From Thermofontimicrobium_A sp034505795 (GTDB lineage: Bacteria > Zhuqueibacterota > Zhuqueibacteria > Thermofontimicrobiales > Thermofontimicrobiaceae), in the NCBI GenBank assembly GCA_034505795.1, contig JAPDQM010000009.1:3298-67297 (forward strand): 64,000 nucleotides of DNA, given 5' to 3'. A program made the translations under genes and the position numbers. This document shows, in pieces, positions 1 through 8,484 of this stretch (positions are counted from its first letter, which is position 1; each line of letters opens with the position of its first letter). The notes under the pieces are model-generated. The model was given only the letters and a program-made list of their open reading frames with translations, did not search any database and had not been told where the DNA came from.

Positions 1-10
1 GAGCGATACA

Positions 11-1039
11 ATGAACCGATTATCTAAATTATGGCAACGAGGCCAGGAATTTTTGGGAGTGGAGATTCCCATCATGGCAGGCGCTATGACCTGGATCTCG
101 GATCATCGTTTGGTGACCACGGTCTGCAACCATGGTGCGTTTGGTTGCATGGCGGGCGGCAATATGCCGCCAGAAGCGTTTTCAGCCGAAATCGACAAGA
201 TCAGGGCCATGACCGAAAAGCCCTTCGCGGTGAATTTAATCACTATTGCCCCCAACTATCAAGAGCACCTGCGCATTGCCGCGGACAAACATGTACCATT
301 CATTATTTTTGCTGGCAGCATTCCCAAAGGCACTGAAATTAAAATCGCCAAGGATAGTGGGGCTAAAGTCATGGCCTTTGCTTCCAATGAAACCATTGCC
401 GAACGGATGCTCGCTTCTGGTGTGGATGCGTTAATGCTAGAGGGCAGTGAAGCTGGTGGACATATCGGGCATGTTTCGTTGATTATCCTGCTGCAGCAGG
501 TGCTGTTTGCCATTAAAGACATCCCAATTTTTGTGGCCGGTGGTATTGCCACTGGCAAATTGATGGCGCATCTACTGTTGATGGGAGCAGCAGGTATCCA
601 GATGGGCACCCGCTTCGTGATGACGGAAGAGTGTCAGGTGCATCCAAAATTCAAAGAAGCCTTTATCAAAGCCAAGGCCCGAGATGCCGTGGCCACGCCG
701 GCTGTCGGTTCCGAGTTGAACGTTGTGGCCGTGCGTGCTATTCGCAACAAAGGCATGGCTGAATTTGCCGATCTCCAAATGGATTTGATTCAAAAACATC
801 GTCGGGGGGAAATCACCAAAAAAGATGCGCAGTACCAGGTGGAAAATTATTGGGTCGGCGCGTTGCGCCGAGCAGTGCAGGATGGCGATGTGGATTATGG
901 ATCACTCATGGCCGGACAAAGCGTGGGTTTGGTCAATAAAGTTCAACCCATGAAGGAAATGTTCGCTGAAATCATCGCTGAAGCCGAAGCAGAACTCGAG
1001 AGTATCTATCAGCGCCTGGGTTGTGAAGCTACTCTTTAG
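11..1039 (+). CDS. Nitronate monooxygenase / FabK-like FMN enzyme
   Basis: A 342-residue TIM-barrel flavoprotein of the 2-nitropropane dioxygenase family, which oxidises nitronates; the related FabK reduces enoyl-ACP. The N-terminal PIMAGAMTWIS stretch, the EGSEAGGHIGH segment near residue 145 (His typical of the active site) and the phosphate-binding stretch VAGGIATG...GAAGIQMGTRF (about 175-205) are all present in family order and spacing. It starts with ATG 10 bases into the window, so its promoter and any upstream partner are out of view. It faces the oxidative-stress genes tail to tail. Family assignment is firm; nitronate monooxygenase versus an enoyl-ACP reductase-like role cannot be settled from sequence alone. 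Confidence 0.85.
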   Translation: MNRLSKLWQRGQEFLGVEIPIMAGAMTWISDHRLVTTVCNHGAFGCMAGGNMPPEAFSAEIDKIRAMTEKPFAVNLITIAPNYQEHLRIAADKHVPFIIFAGSIPKGTEIKIAKDSGAKVMAFASNETIAERMLASGVDALMLEGSEAGGHIGHVSLIILLQQVLFAIKDIPIFVAGGIATGKLMAHLLLMGAAGIQMGTRFVMTEECQVHPKFKEAFIKAKARDAVATPAVGSELNVVAVRAIRNKGMAEFADLQMDLIQKHRRGEITKKDAQYQVENYWVGALRRAVQDGDVDYGSLMAGQSVGLVNKVQPMKEMFAEIIAEAEAELESIYQRLGCEATL

Positions 1040-1040
1040 A

Positions 1041-1079
1041 AAATAAAAACTGACCGGTCGCTCGCAGCGACCGGTCAGT
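1041..1079 (-). terminator. Rho-independent terminator after the dodecin gene
   Basis: A perfect 14-bp inverted repeat (ACTGACCGGTCGCT) with a 3-base loop. Read on the minus strand it is followed by TTTTATTT, so it best fits termination of the dodecin transcript. It sits between two convergent genes. The plus-strand side lacks a T-run but may still fold as a 3' end for the upstream gene. Confidence 0.8.
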
Positions 1080-1103
1080 AAAACCATTGGTCAGTACTAC
1101 AAG

Positions 1104-1295
1104 TTACTTCGCTTCTGCGGCCACTTTTAATTTCACCTGATATTCAATCTCATTCCCCTTGACAGCGCCTCGCTGCTCAACAATTTCGAACCAATACAGC
1201 TTATTGCCGCCTTCCAGTAATTTCTTTACTGCGCTTTTCACCGCATCAGAAAAACTCATATTTGATATGCCAACAACTTCCAACATGTGAATCAT
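1104..1295 (-). CDS. Dodecin family flavin-binding protein
   Basis: A 63-residue protein beginning MIHMLEVVGIS, with SFSDAVKSAVKK and WFEIVEQRGAV, the hallmark of dodecins: small dodecameric flavin-storing proteins with a beta-alpha-beta-beta fold. The Trp in YWFEIVEQRG is the residue that stacks on the flavin in bacterial dodecins. The ATG at 1295 is chosen because AAGGAG lies 9 bases upstream; a longer reading from a TTG would consume that binding site. It lies 52 bp after the glutathione peroxidase gene on the same strand and is followed by a strong terminator. A flavin buffer next to peroxide-defence genes fits limiting free-flavin redox chemistry (inference). Confidence 0.88.
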   Translation of the reverse strand: MIHMLEVVGISNMSFSDAVKSAVKKLLEGGNKLYWFEIVEQRGAVKGNEIEYQVKLKVAAEAK

Positions 1296-1347
1296 GATAT
1301 CTATCTCCTTCAATTTTTTATTTTGATTAATCTGTGTATTCCAAATT

Positions 1348-1941
1348 TTATTCCGGATAGGCTAACGCCTTCTCGATGGCTTGAATCACCTCATCACTCT
1401 CCGGCGTAGTGCGCGATCCAAATCGGGCCACAATTTTTCCCTGACGGTCAATCAAAAATTTATTGAAATTCCAGCTAATATCTCCGGCAAATTCAGGATT
1501 AGTTGCCTTATCGGTTAGGTATCGATATAATGGAGCAATGTCTTTTCCTTTCACCGAAATTTTGGAAAACATCGGAAAGGTCACCTGATAATTAACCGAA
1601 CAGAATTGTTTGATCTCCTCATTGCTGCCGGGTTCTTGTCCCATGAAATTATTGGCTGGAAAACCCAGGACCACAAAACCGCGATCCTTATATTTTGAGT
1701 AGAGTTTTTGCAGCCCGGCATACTGTGGAGTAAAACCACATCGACTGGCTACATTCACAATCATCACCACCTGTCCCTTATACTGTTCCAGTTTTTGGTC
1801 CTTGCCATCAATATCTTTCACCGTGAAATCATAGATTGCTTTCATATTTTGATCTCCCGTCTGCTCATCCGACGACACTGCCCGAGTGGAATAAGCGATC
1901 CCCAGCCATGCCATCATTAAAACCGTTATTAATCGTTTCAT
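1348..1941 (-). CDS. Glutathione peroxidase-like thiol peroxidase, exported
   Basis: A 197-residue peroxidase with an N-terminal hydrophobic export signal (about residues 1-22). The active-site Cys68 lies in NVASRCGFT, where some homologues have selenocysteine. Gln102 in GQEPG and Trp157-Asn158 in WNFNKF complete the catalytic set. Cys114 in KQFC is at the position of the resolving cysteine of thioredoxin-dependent members, so reduction by thioredoxin rather than glutathione is likely (family knowledge). AGGAGG precedes the ATG at good spacing. It is followed by dodecin on the same strand and preceded by the rubrerythrin terminator, so it probably has its own promoter. Confidence 0.9.
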   Translation of the reverse strand: MKRLITVLMMAWLGIAYSTRAVSSDEQTGDQNMKAIYDFTVKDIDGKDQKLEQYKGQVVMIVNVASRCGFTPQYAGLQKLYSKYKDRGFVVLGFPANNFMGQEPGSNEEIKQFCSVNYQVTFPMFSKISVKGKDIAPLYRYLTDKATNPEFAGDISWNFNKFLIDRQGKIVARFGSRTTPESDEVIQAIEKALAYPE

Positions 1942-2229
1942 TGAAAATTGCCTCCTGAACTTATTGCATAATCCGTTTTCAATTTTACTTTTTAGATGTT
2001 GGAAAATCCAAATAGATTCAGCAAGCTATATCGCATTACAACGATGTTAAAATGTTCGATTATAAAATCAATTGTCTTTTAATCCCCATGAGCAACATCT
2101 CGTCGGCAGCGAGCAGATTTAGTATTGCCCCCCCCCAGTTCGCTTTCTCATTAGTCTTTGGCCCTTCGCTCCGATGCTCAATTTTGCCGCCCCAATGATC
2201 CGATATCTTTTCCCCTCCTTCCATTAAAC
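1942..2229. other. Intergenic region upstream of the glutathione peroxidase gene
   Basis: About 290 bp without a credible gene; the open frames crossing it overlap the rubrerythrin terminator and are rejected. It holds the peroxidase ribosome binding site. A weak palindrome AATCCAAATAGATT (2005-2018) shares a half-site with the candidate Fur-family operator at 3891. No convincing -35/-10 pair was found. Confidence 0.4.
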
Positions 2230-2267
2230 AAAAAACGGATTCCACTTTAAAAAACCAATGGAATCCG
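2230..2267 (-). terminator. Rho-independent terminator after rubrerythrin
   Basis: CGGATTCCA (2236-2244) pairs with TGGAATCCG (2259-2267), extendable inward by two pairs. On the minus strand it is followed by six T. It starts 30 bp after the rubrerythrin stop codon. Confidence 0.85.
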
Positions 2268-2297
2268 CCACGACAATTCGGGTAATGCGATTTTCGG

Positions 2298-2804
2298 TTA
2301 GAATTTCTTGAACTTGCTGCTACTAACGCCACATACCGGACACTTATCCGGCAGTTCGCCATCAATTTGAGTATAACCACACACCGGGCAGATATAAACA
2401 GTTTTTAGCGCAAAATCTTTACCCTGTTTGACTTTTTCTTTTGCTTCCTGGTAGTAGGCAGCGTGGATTTTTTCAGCTTCGACCGCGTAGTAGATAGATT
2501 TTTCCGCGCCTTTTTCATGCTGCAATTTGGCAATGGCATCATAAGCCGGATACATTTCATCTACCTCAAAATTTTCGCCGTTGATGCCGGTCTGCAAGTT
2601 CTCCTCTGTCTTGCCAATGTATCCAAGATTCCGGGCATGGTTGGTCGCATGAACCTGTTCAGCATAGGCGATGGCTTTGAATAGCTTCGCAATGTTGGGA
2701 TAACCTTCATTCTCAGCAACATCACTGAAGACAAGGTATTTCATGTGCGCCATGGATTCGCCCGCGAAAGCTTCACTTAATGATTTTTCGGTCATCTTTT
2801 TCAT
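2298..2804 (-). CDS. Rubrerythrin
   Basis: A 168-residue protein with an N-terminal ferritin-like diiron domain (AFAGESMAHMKY, then AYAEQVHATNHARNLG, then VEAEKIHAAYYQEA, supplying Glu and His ligands). The C-terminal rubredoxin-like domain has two CPVCG motifs (YICPVCGY and DKCPVCGV) for a single iron. Rubrerythrins reduce hydrogen peroxide to water in anaerobes and microaerophiles. The ATG at 2804 is preferred over one 15 bases upstream because GGAGAGG lies just before it. It is followed by its own terminator and preceded by a 117-bp gap after the ferritin-like gene, in a group headed by a Fur-family regulator. Confidence 0.93.
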   Translation of the reverse strand: MKKMTEKSLSEAFAGESMAHMKYLVFSDVAENEGYPNIAKLFKAIAYAEQVHATNHARNLGYIGKTEENLQTGINGENFEVDEMYPAYDAIAKLQHEKGAEKSIYYAVEAEKIHAAYYQEAKEKVKQGKDFALKTVYICPVCGYTQIDGELPDKCPVCGVSSSKFKKF

Positions 2805-2921
2805 GACTAACCTCTCCATTTTATGGTGTGAATCTTTATGTTAGGTTGATTATTGTCTATCTCGACCATCGATGGCAGAACGCATATCAGATCATATACC
2901 AATAGCTCAGCCAATAGCCGC

Positions 2922-3425
2922 TTAAGCCATAGGCCAGAACCGATTATCATACCATACGCTCTCTTTGAGCGCCCTATCCAGTTCACTTAAAAATTGTAAA
3001 TGGGTTTTTTCCCAGTTAGCCAGCCAATCGAACAGCTCTTTTTCAAGACTATCCTGCGTAGCCTGGGCGCGTTGCGAGTAGAATCTGACCGCATTATCTT
3101 CCATAGCCATGGCGGCAGTAATAGCCCCGGCCTCGTAACTGGCAGCAGTAATTTGTTCGCGAATTTTTTGGCTCAATACCGTGTTGCTGATCGCATCGGG
3201 GGTCTTATCGTAACTTAGTTTCGACAATTTTCCCGCCCGCACCAGGCTTTCGTAGTGTCGCGACAAAATGTCAATATGTTTTCCTTCCTCTGCCGCCATG
3301 GTTTCGAAAACCTCTCGTACAGCTTCGCTGGAAGTGTTGCGGGCCGTGACCTCATAGAAGGCTTTACCCTTTCGTTCCAGCAAAATCGCACCCTTAATGA
3401 TATCCAATGCTTGTTCATTTATCAT
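2922..3425 (-). CDS. Ferritin-like / rubrerythrin-like diiron protein
   Basis: A 167-residue all-helical protein with two ferritin-like halves: GAILLERKGKAFYE and AAEEGKHIDILSRHYE in the first, AMAMEDNAVRFYSQRA and LANWEKTHLQFLSELD in the second, giving the E...ExxH pattern of a diiron site. It lacks the rubredoxin tail of rubrerythrin. Such proteins act in iron handling or peroxide reduction. It starts 15 bp after the stop of the Fur-type regulator and is almost certainly co-transcribed with it. The exact substrate is unknown. Confidence 0.82.
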   Translation of the reverse strand: MINEQALDIIKGAILLERKGKAFYEVTARNTSSEAVREVFETMAAEEGKHIDILSRHYESLVRAGKLSKLSYDKTPDAISNTVLSQKIREQITAASYEAGAITAAMAMEDNAVRFYSQRAQATQDSLEKELFDWLANWEKTHLQFLSELDRALKESVWYDNRFWPMA

Positions 3426-3440
3426 ACAATACTCCCTCCA

Positions 3441-3863
3441 TTATGAATTGGCGTGTTCAGCTTTTAGGAGACATTCGCTACAAATGCCTTTAAAATATCC
3501 ATGAATACTCTCAATCCGATGTCCCTCTACACACATCTCTTCCTGATAGACACAGGTAACATCCAGATCGATTATTTTGCCACATTGACGACAATAAAAA
3601 TGATGATGCGGCTGTATAATATATTCATAGCGGATTTCCGATTCAGTGATGGTCAATACATCCACCAGGTGATATTTCCGAAAAATATCCAATGTATTGT
3701 AGACCGTGGTTTTGGATAGCGTGGGGACTTTCTTGTATAGCGCTGCGTAGATCATATCTACGGTTGGATGGGAATGATTTTTATCCAGATATTCCAATAT
3801 CTTTATGCGTTGAAAGGTAGGCTTGATCCCGCGCTCAAATAAAATCTGTTTGTATTTTTCCAT
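3441..3863 (-). CDS. Fur-family (PerR/Fur-like) transcriptional regulator
   Basis: A 140-residue metalloregulator. The N-terminal winged helix contains GIKPTFQRIKILEYL and the recognition helix region TLSKTTVYNTLDIF. The C-terminal domain has the HHHFYC histidine cluster and two CxxC pairs (CRQC and CSEC) for structural zinc. The CxxC pairs and stress-gene partners favour a PerR-like peroxide sensor over an iron-only Fur (inference). It is the first gene of its transcript, with a strong promoter at 3907-3935 and a palindromic candidate operator at 3891-3905 around the predicted start of transcription, implying autoregulation. Confidence 0.9.
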   Translation of the reverse strand: MEKYKQILFERGIKPTFQRIKILEYLDKNHSHPTVDMIYAALYKKVPTLSKTTVYNTLDIFRKYHLVDVLTITESEIRYEYIIQPHHHFYCRQCGKIIDLDVTCVYQEEMCVEGHRIESIHGYFKGICSECLLKAEHANS

Positions 3864-3890
3864 TTTGATCTTTTTTTGAATTAGTAATCA

Positions 3891-3905
3891 ACTCTAATTT
3901 AGATT
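3891..3905. promoter_or_regulatory. Candidate Fur/PerR operator
   Basis: ACTCTAATTTAGATT is a 7-1-7 inverted repeat with six of seven pairs matching (core TCTAA-T-TTAGA), the architecture of PerR and Fur boxes. It touches the -10 element of the regulator's promoter. A wider AATTAG...CTAATT repeat (3879-3899) overlaps it. Binding is inferred. Confidence 0.5.
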
Positions 3906-3906
3906 C

Positions 3907-3935
3907 AATATAATTTAAAATAAGTACAAAGTCAA
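3907..3935 (-). promoter_or_regulatory. Sigma-70-type promoter of the Fur-family regulator gene
   Basis: On the minus strand TTGACT (3935-3930), a 17-base spacer, then TATATT (3912-3907). The predicted transcription start is about 40 bp upstream of the regulator's ATG. Confidence 0.75.
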
Positions 3936-4308
3936 GTGGTTTTTTGGCGTCTTTGTGAAAAAACCTCTAATAAGATCAATGTCGATGCCACAACTAGGCT
4001 CAAACTCGAATTTTCAATTCTGTATGCCAGCTTTTTAGACCACAGAACTCGGATCACACAGAAAAATAAATAAATTTTTGATAGCTCCTCACATCCCTCA
4101 TTTCTTTGAACCAGTGATTTTGCAGGTGAAAGGAAAAAAAATCCAACTGCAAAATGGATTTTATCCACTTTAGCAGTTGGATTATGCCTTACAAATGCAT
4201 TTACAGCGGGCTGGCCAGGCGCATCTATAACAATGGCAGCAGGGCTGCCCGCACATCCTCAGTAGCCTGGCGCGATGGATTGTCCAGCCGCCGGCCCAGC
4301 CGGCGCTA
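3936..4308. other. Non-coding gap with a GC-rich hairpin
   Basis: About 370 bp between the regulator promoter and the stop of the propeller gene. A reading frame of 78 codons crosses it but has no ribosome binding site or recognisable content. Immediately beyond the propeller gene stop, CGCCGGC-CCA-GCCGGCG (4289-4305) forms a perfect 7-bp hairpin. No T-run follows on either strand, so a terminator role is only possible. Confidence 0.4.
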
Positions 4309-6765
4309 TTACTTGATCAATACCAGCTTTTTTGTCGCCTCAAAATTGCCTGCTTTCAAGCGATAAAAATACACCCCGGAATTGAGTGGCCGCCCCCAGT
4401 CGTCCTTGCCCGCCCAAATTATCTTGTGGTAGCCAGCACTTTTTTGCTCGTCCAGGATAGTCGCCACTTTCTGCCCCAACAAATTATAGAGCTCCAGTGT
4501 CACCTGGGAGCTAATCGCCAATTCAAATTGGATGGTAGTTTCAGGATTAAATGGATTGGGTGTATTCTGATATAGCACAAACCTGGCCGGCACAATCACC
4601 TCGCGCGTGGGTGAAAATTGAACAGCGCCATTGGCATCAATTTGTTTGAGGCGATAGCCAAACGTACCATTTCCGATGGGATGATCAGTAAAATTGTAAT
4701 GATGGGGTTCCATGGTTGTTCCGTGGCCCGGCACAAAGCCGATCTTTTGCCAGATGGCCGAACCTGGACTTTGTCGTTCGATCGCGAAGCCATAATTATT
4801 TGATTCGCTAACAGTGGTCCAGTTCAGTTCCACCCGGCTGTTTCTCCAGAGCGCATCAAACAAGCTCAGTTCCACTGGCACAATCAGACCAACGGATTTG
4901 AGTATCGTGCTATATGTTCCAACAACCCAGCCCATATTCTCATCAATGATCGAGATGTCGTATAAGCTGTTAGCAGTTCCGATATCCAGCTTATCCCAGG
5001 TAGCTCCGCCATCCATCGTTTTGAGCAGCGCCCCTTCCAATCCTTGCTTCACCGCCCAACCCACCAGCGGATTGAGAAAGTATATTTTGCGAATATAATC
5101 CGGCTCAGCATAGGTGATCTGCTCGCGCCAGCTTTTGCCACCATCCGTGGTTTTCAAGATTGAATTGCCGCCAATCCAGCCGGTAGTATCATTGATAAAA
5201 AAGACGGAATAGAATTTCTCGGTGCGACCAGTTGCCACGAACGTCCAGTTGGCCCCGGCGTTCTCAGTATTCAGTACCGCCCCATTTTCGCCCACAACCC
5301 AGCCACGCTTATCGTTGAGGAAATATATATCATGAAGCGTTGCCATTACCGAACAATTTTGGCGGCTCCAGTTTGTACCTCCGTTGGTTGTGTATAAAAT
5401 GATGGAGGAATCGGCCGACACATTGCCACCACAAATCCAGCCAGTATCTTTATCTTTAAAAAAACAAGCATTCAGAAAGAATCGTGTATTTGCATCTTGA
5501 GGAAGCCAGTTGCTTCCCCCATCAATGGTGTGCAAAATGAGTCCCCATTCGCCAATGGCCCAGCCACAGTGATCGTCAACAAAGAATATATCATAAAGCG
5601 TCTCTGAGCTTGGAGTTGTCTGGGCAGCCCAATTTTGGCCGCCATCGCTGCTTTTCAGGATGGTCTTGTTTGGGCCGACTACCCAGCCGGTATTTTCATC
5701 CACGAAATTTACACCGTAGAAATTCCAGGCCGCGGTCCCCGTGCTATTTTCTTGCCAGACAGAACCATTATCTTCCGAGCGAATGATCACGCCAGCATTG
5801 CCAACGGCCATCACAATATTCGTGTTTGTAAAGCGCACCGCATTCAAATTGCGCAGCACATCGGTGATCCCAGCTTTCCAGGTTATTCCCCCGTCGTCGG
5901 TCCGATAGACGGCACCGTCTTTGCCAACTGCGCAACCGACATTGGCATCTTTGAAAGCAATCGACCACAAGGGGATGGTGGGTGAAGTTTGCGATCGCTG
6001 ATTCCAGGTCAGCCCACCATCAGCCGTGTAGAGGATTATTCCCGGCGTGTTGATGCCGTCGCCGACCGCCCAACCCTGCATGGCATCGATAAACGAGATG
6101 GAAAACAATTCTTTCGTCAGCCGCGTGTAAATGGGGGTCCAGGTATGCCCTCCATCATCCGTTTTTAAAATGATGTCCTCAGGATTCTGGGGAGCAACTA
6201 CATATTTGCTACCCACAGCCCAGCCGAGATTCTGATTACCAAACTGAACAGCGTTTAATACACTGGCGTGGGCATTTTCAACTACTGTCCAATTCTGGCC
6301 GCCATCAGCCGTATTGAGAATGACGCCGATTTTTTCATTGGACTTAATCTTATAGCCAACTGCCCAGCCATTTAGGCTGTCATGAAAATATAGCCCTCGA
6401 ATTTCGGCTACGTCGGGAATGGTCTGCGCTGACCAGGTGTTGCCGCCATCGGTTGTTTTTAATATGCTGCCGTTGGTGCCACCTGCCCAGCCAGTATTGC
6501 GATTGACAAAAAAGACCGCCAGCAGATTGCTGCTGCTACCGCCACAATAATGGGCCACGCTCCAATTTTGGCCTCCATTGCTGGTGGTAATAACCGTACC
6601 CACGTCGCCAACGGCAATAGCAGTTTGACTATCAAACAGCCAGATGTCGTGAAGCGGATTGCCCTGTGGTTTTGGATTCTGCCAAAACCATTGTTCCGTT
6701 GTCTGCGCGAAGCTGATGGTCACCCAAACAACAATGATCACGAGCATTGTCAAACATTTTCTCAT
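4309..6765 (-). CDS. Secreted YCF48/BNR-repeat propeller with C-terminal sorting domain
   Basis: An 818-residue protein with a signal peptide (MRKCLTMLVIIVVWVTISFAQ). About 13 repeats of roughly 44 residues follow, each ending in a T.DGG..W-type motif and often containing GWAVG, as in YCF48 photosystem II assembly-like and BNR propellers. After the repeats comes a fibronectin-like stretch and, in the last 80 residues, a sorting/FlgD-like domain (NTPNPFNPETTIQFEL, YNLLGQKVA, GVYFYRLKAG). It is likely exported and surface-attached by a type 9-like route (inference). The ATG at 6765 follows GAGGTGG and begins the signal peptide. No enzymatic residues are evident; a binding or structural role is most likely. 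Confidence 0.88.
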   Translation of the reverse strand: MRKCLTMLVIIVVWVTISFAQTTEQWFWQNPKPQGNPLHDIWLFDSQTAIAVGDVGTVITTSNGGQNWSVAHYCGGSSSNLLAVFFVNRNTGWAGGTNGSILKTTDGGNTWSAQTIPDVAEIRGLYFHDSLNGWAVGYKIKSNEKIGVILNTADGGQNWTVVENAHASVLNAVQFGNQNLGWAVGSKYVVAPQNPEDIILKTDDGGHTWTPIYTRLTKELFSISFIDAMQGWAVGDGINTPGIILYTADGGLTWNQRSQTSPTIPLWSIAFKDANVGCAVGKDGAVYRTDDGGITWKAGITDVLRNLNAVRFTNTNIVMAVGNAGVIIRSEDNGSVWQENSTGTAAWNFYGVNFVDENTGWVVGPNKTILKSSDGGQNWAAQTTPSSETLYDIFFVDDHCGWAIGEWGLILHTIDGGSNWLPQDANTRFFLNACFFKDKDTGWICGGNVSADSSIILYTTNGGTNWSRQNCSVMATLHDIYFLNDKRGWVVGENGAVLNTENAGANWTFVATGRTEKFYSVFFINDTTGWIGGNSILKTTDGGKSWREQITYAEPDYIRKIYFLNPLVGWAVKQGLEGALLKTMDGGATWDKLDIGTANSLYDISIIDENMGWVVGTYSTILKSVGLIVPVELSLFDALWRNSRVELNWTTVSESNNYGFAIERQSPGSAIWQKIGFVPGHGTTMEPHHYNFTDHPIGNGTFGYRLKQIDANGAVQFSPTREVIVPARFVLYQNTPNPFNPETTIQFELAISSQVTLELYNLLGQKVATILDEQKSAGYHKIIWAGKDDWGRPLNSGVYFYRLKAGNFEATKKLVLIK

Positions 6766-7009
6766 ACATCCACCTCGTGTTTGATTAATATGTTGTGTAG
6801 ATGCAATAACTACATCGTGGATGCAGCGTAGGCAGAAGGGCAAGATGCAGTTGTCTTATAACCAGGAATAGAATTTTTGACTAAACCAAATTAAACAATT
6901 GTTACAAAAATAGCAACATATTTTTGATACCGCTTAAAAATAGTTTTCTCCCCATCGCTTGTTCTTGTGTCGAAATTTGCTGATGGCTATGGGCCATAAT
7001 TCATAGCAA

Positions 7010-8467
7010 CTAAGCAGCAAACATATCGATCTGCAACTGTTGACTCGCCTGTTGCTTCACCTTTTTCTCTCGAACTCGCTTCAATTCATCTTTGATTAAA
7101 AATAATTCCCGACGAAATTGTAGCGGTTCCTGTATTTCCAATTGCTGCACCAATTTCAAGGCGGTCTCCAGCAAATTATCGGCTTTTTCCAGTTTCTGGC
7201 TTTTCAAATAGCAGGTACCAAGCCCCCAATATCCCCAAAAGCTATCGGGACCGATTTCGATGGCACACTCAAAAAGCTGTTCGGCGGTTTTAATATGCCG
7301 CTGCTTTAACAATATATGACCATAATCGAAATAGTTCTTAGGATCCAGCGGGTCCTTTAAAATAGTAAAGAAAAAAAAGCGGTCCCGTTGGTTTTCCCAG
7401 TATTTGCGCATGCTGATTTTTGCAGCCAGCAATGTAATCAGAAAGATATTATTCGCCAGGTGGTTTTTGGTCTTTAGTGCATCGATAGCGATAGCGATCT
7501 GCTCCTCCCGTTCTCCGGCAGCAGCTTTAGGCCGCAGTTTTTCCAGCCGCTTGATTAACGTGGGCAGTAGCGGAGGGAGATCTTTTTCGGCACTCTTTAA
7601 AATAGCACCATAAAGCTGCCGCGCCAGTTCCTCTTGTTGTTGATCGGTAACCATTTCCGATAGAAATTGGGGATCATTCAGCGCCGGTGCAAAAAGCTGG
7701 TGCAAATAAAAGGGCAGATGCACCAGTTCGTCGAAGTAAATTTCTATCACCACATCTCCACGCAACAACGCTGAAACGATTCCCTCGAAGGGAACGATCT
7801 CTTTGTGCTCGATGAGTAGCTTCCAGAAAATCGGCCACTGGCAAATTTGGCGCGTCTTTTGCAAAATAATCGGGTCGCGTGTGAGTAACTCCGGGTCTTT
7901 GATCTTTAAACTATCGAGACCCTCCAGTAACACTGTGAGCGAGTCGATAAAACGCAAGCCATCTTTGAGGGAGAGATTGAAAATAATCTCCCATAGCGGA
8001 TTGTCTTCCACTGGCAAGCCGAGATCGGTATGGGATTGCAAAAACACTAGCGCTGTCATCAGCGAATCCTGCTCAATACCGCCATGGCTGACTTTGAGGA
8101 GTTCATTAAGCAGCTTCTCCTGCGTTATCCGTATGAAGTCCCGCGTGAGGAATTTTGGCAGCACTTTGATACGAATTTCGCGCCGAAATTCCACTGGATT
8201 CTTAATGTGCTCAAACTTCTTGGGGTCGGAATCCACTAGGTCGCGAATTTCGCGTAGCAACTCCAGTTCATCAAACCGTAATGACTTGAGATCACTTCGA
8301 GAGGCAAGCAAATGGGAGATATTCTCAGAGTTGTAGATCAATCGTTCCAGACTGGATTTTGGAGGCCGGGCGGCCTTCTTGCGGTCCACCAGCATTTCAC
8401 TGATAAACTCGAAACGCAGCGGCGATTTCGGCATTTCGACGTTTGGTCTCATGGCATTCACAGTCAT
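7010..8467 (-). CDS. TPR-containing protein of unknown function
   Basis: A 485-residue, Leu- and Lys-rich, mostly helical protein with no signal peptide. Residues from about 385 to 455 read as two tetratricopeptide repeats (FDYGHILLKQRHIKTAEQLF and YWGLGTCYLKSQKLEKADNL). The N-terminal 380 residues match nothing I recognise. It begins 17 bp after the methyltransferase stop codon and is probably co-transcribed with it. TPRs suggest a protein-binding scaffold in the cytoplasm. An alternative ATG lies 15 bases downstream. Confidence 0.7.
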   Translation of the reverse strand: MTVNAMRPNVEMPKSPLRFEFISEMLVDRKKAARPPKSSLERLIYNSENISHLLASRSDLKSLRFDELELLREIRDLVDSDPKKFEHIKNPVEFRREIRIKVLPKFLTRDFIRITQEKLLNELLKVSHGGIEQDSLMTALVFLQSHTDLGLPVEDNPLWEIIFNLSLKDGLRFIDSLTVLLEGLDSLKIKDPELLTRDPIILQKTRQICQWPIFWKLLIEHKEIVPFEGIVSALLRGDVVIEIYFDELVHLPFYLHQLFAPALNDPQFLSEMVTDQQQEELARQLYGAILKSAEKDLPPLLPTLIKRLEKLRPKAAAGEREEQIAIAIDALKTKNHLANNIFLITLLAAKISMRKYWENQRDRFFFFTILKDPLDPKNYFDYGHILLKQRHIKTAEQLFECAIEIGPDSFWGYWGLGTCYLKSQKLEKADNLLETALKLVQQLEIQEPLQFRRELFLIKDELKRVREKKVKQQASQQLQIDMFAA

Positions 8468-8484
8468 TGAGCTATGTCCAGGAG

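Noticed and set aside
3932..4168. Minus-strand frame of 78 codons between the Fur-type gene and the propeller gene
   Set aside because: No ribosome binding site, no recognisable content, and it overlaps the regulator's promoter.
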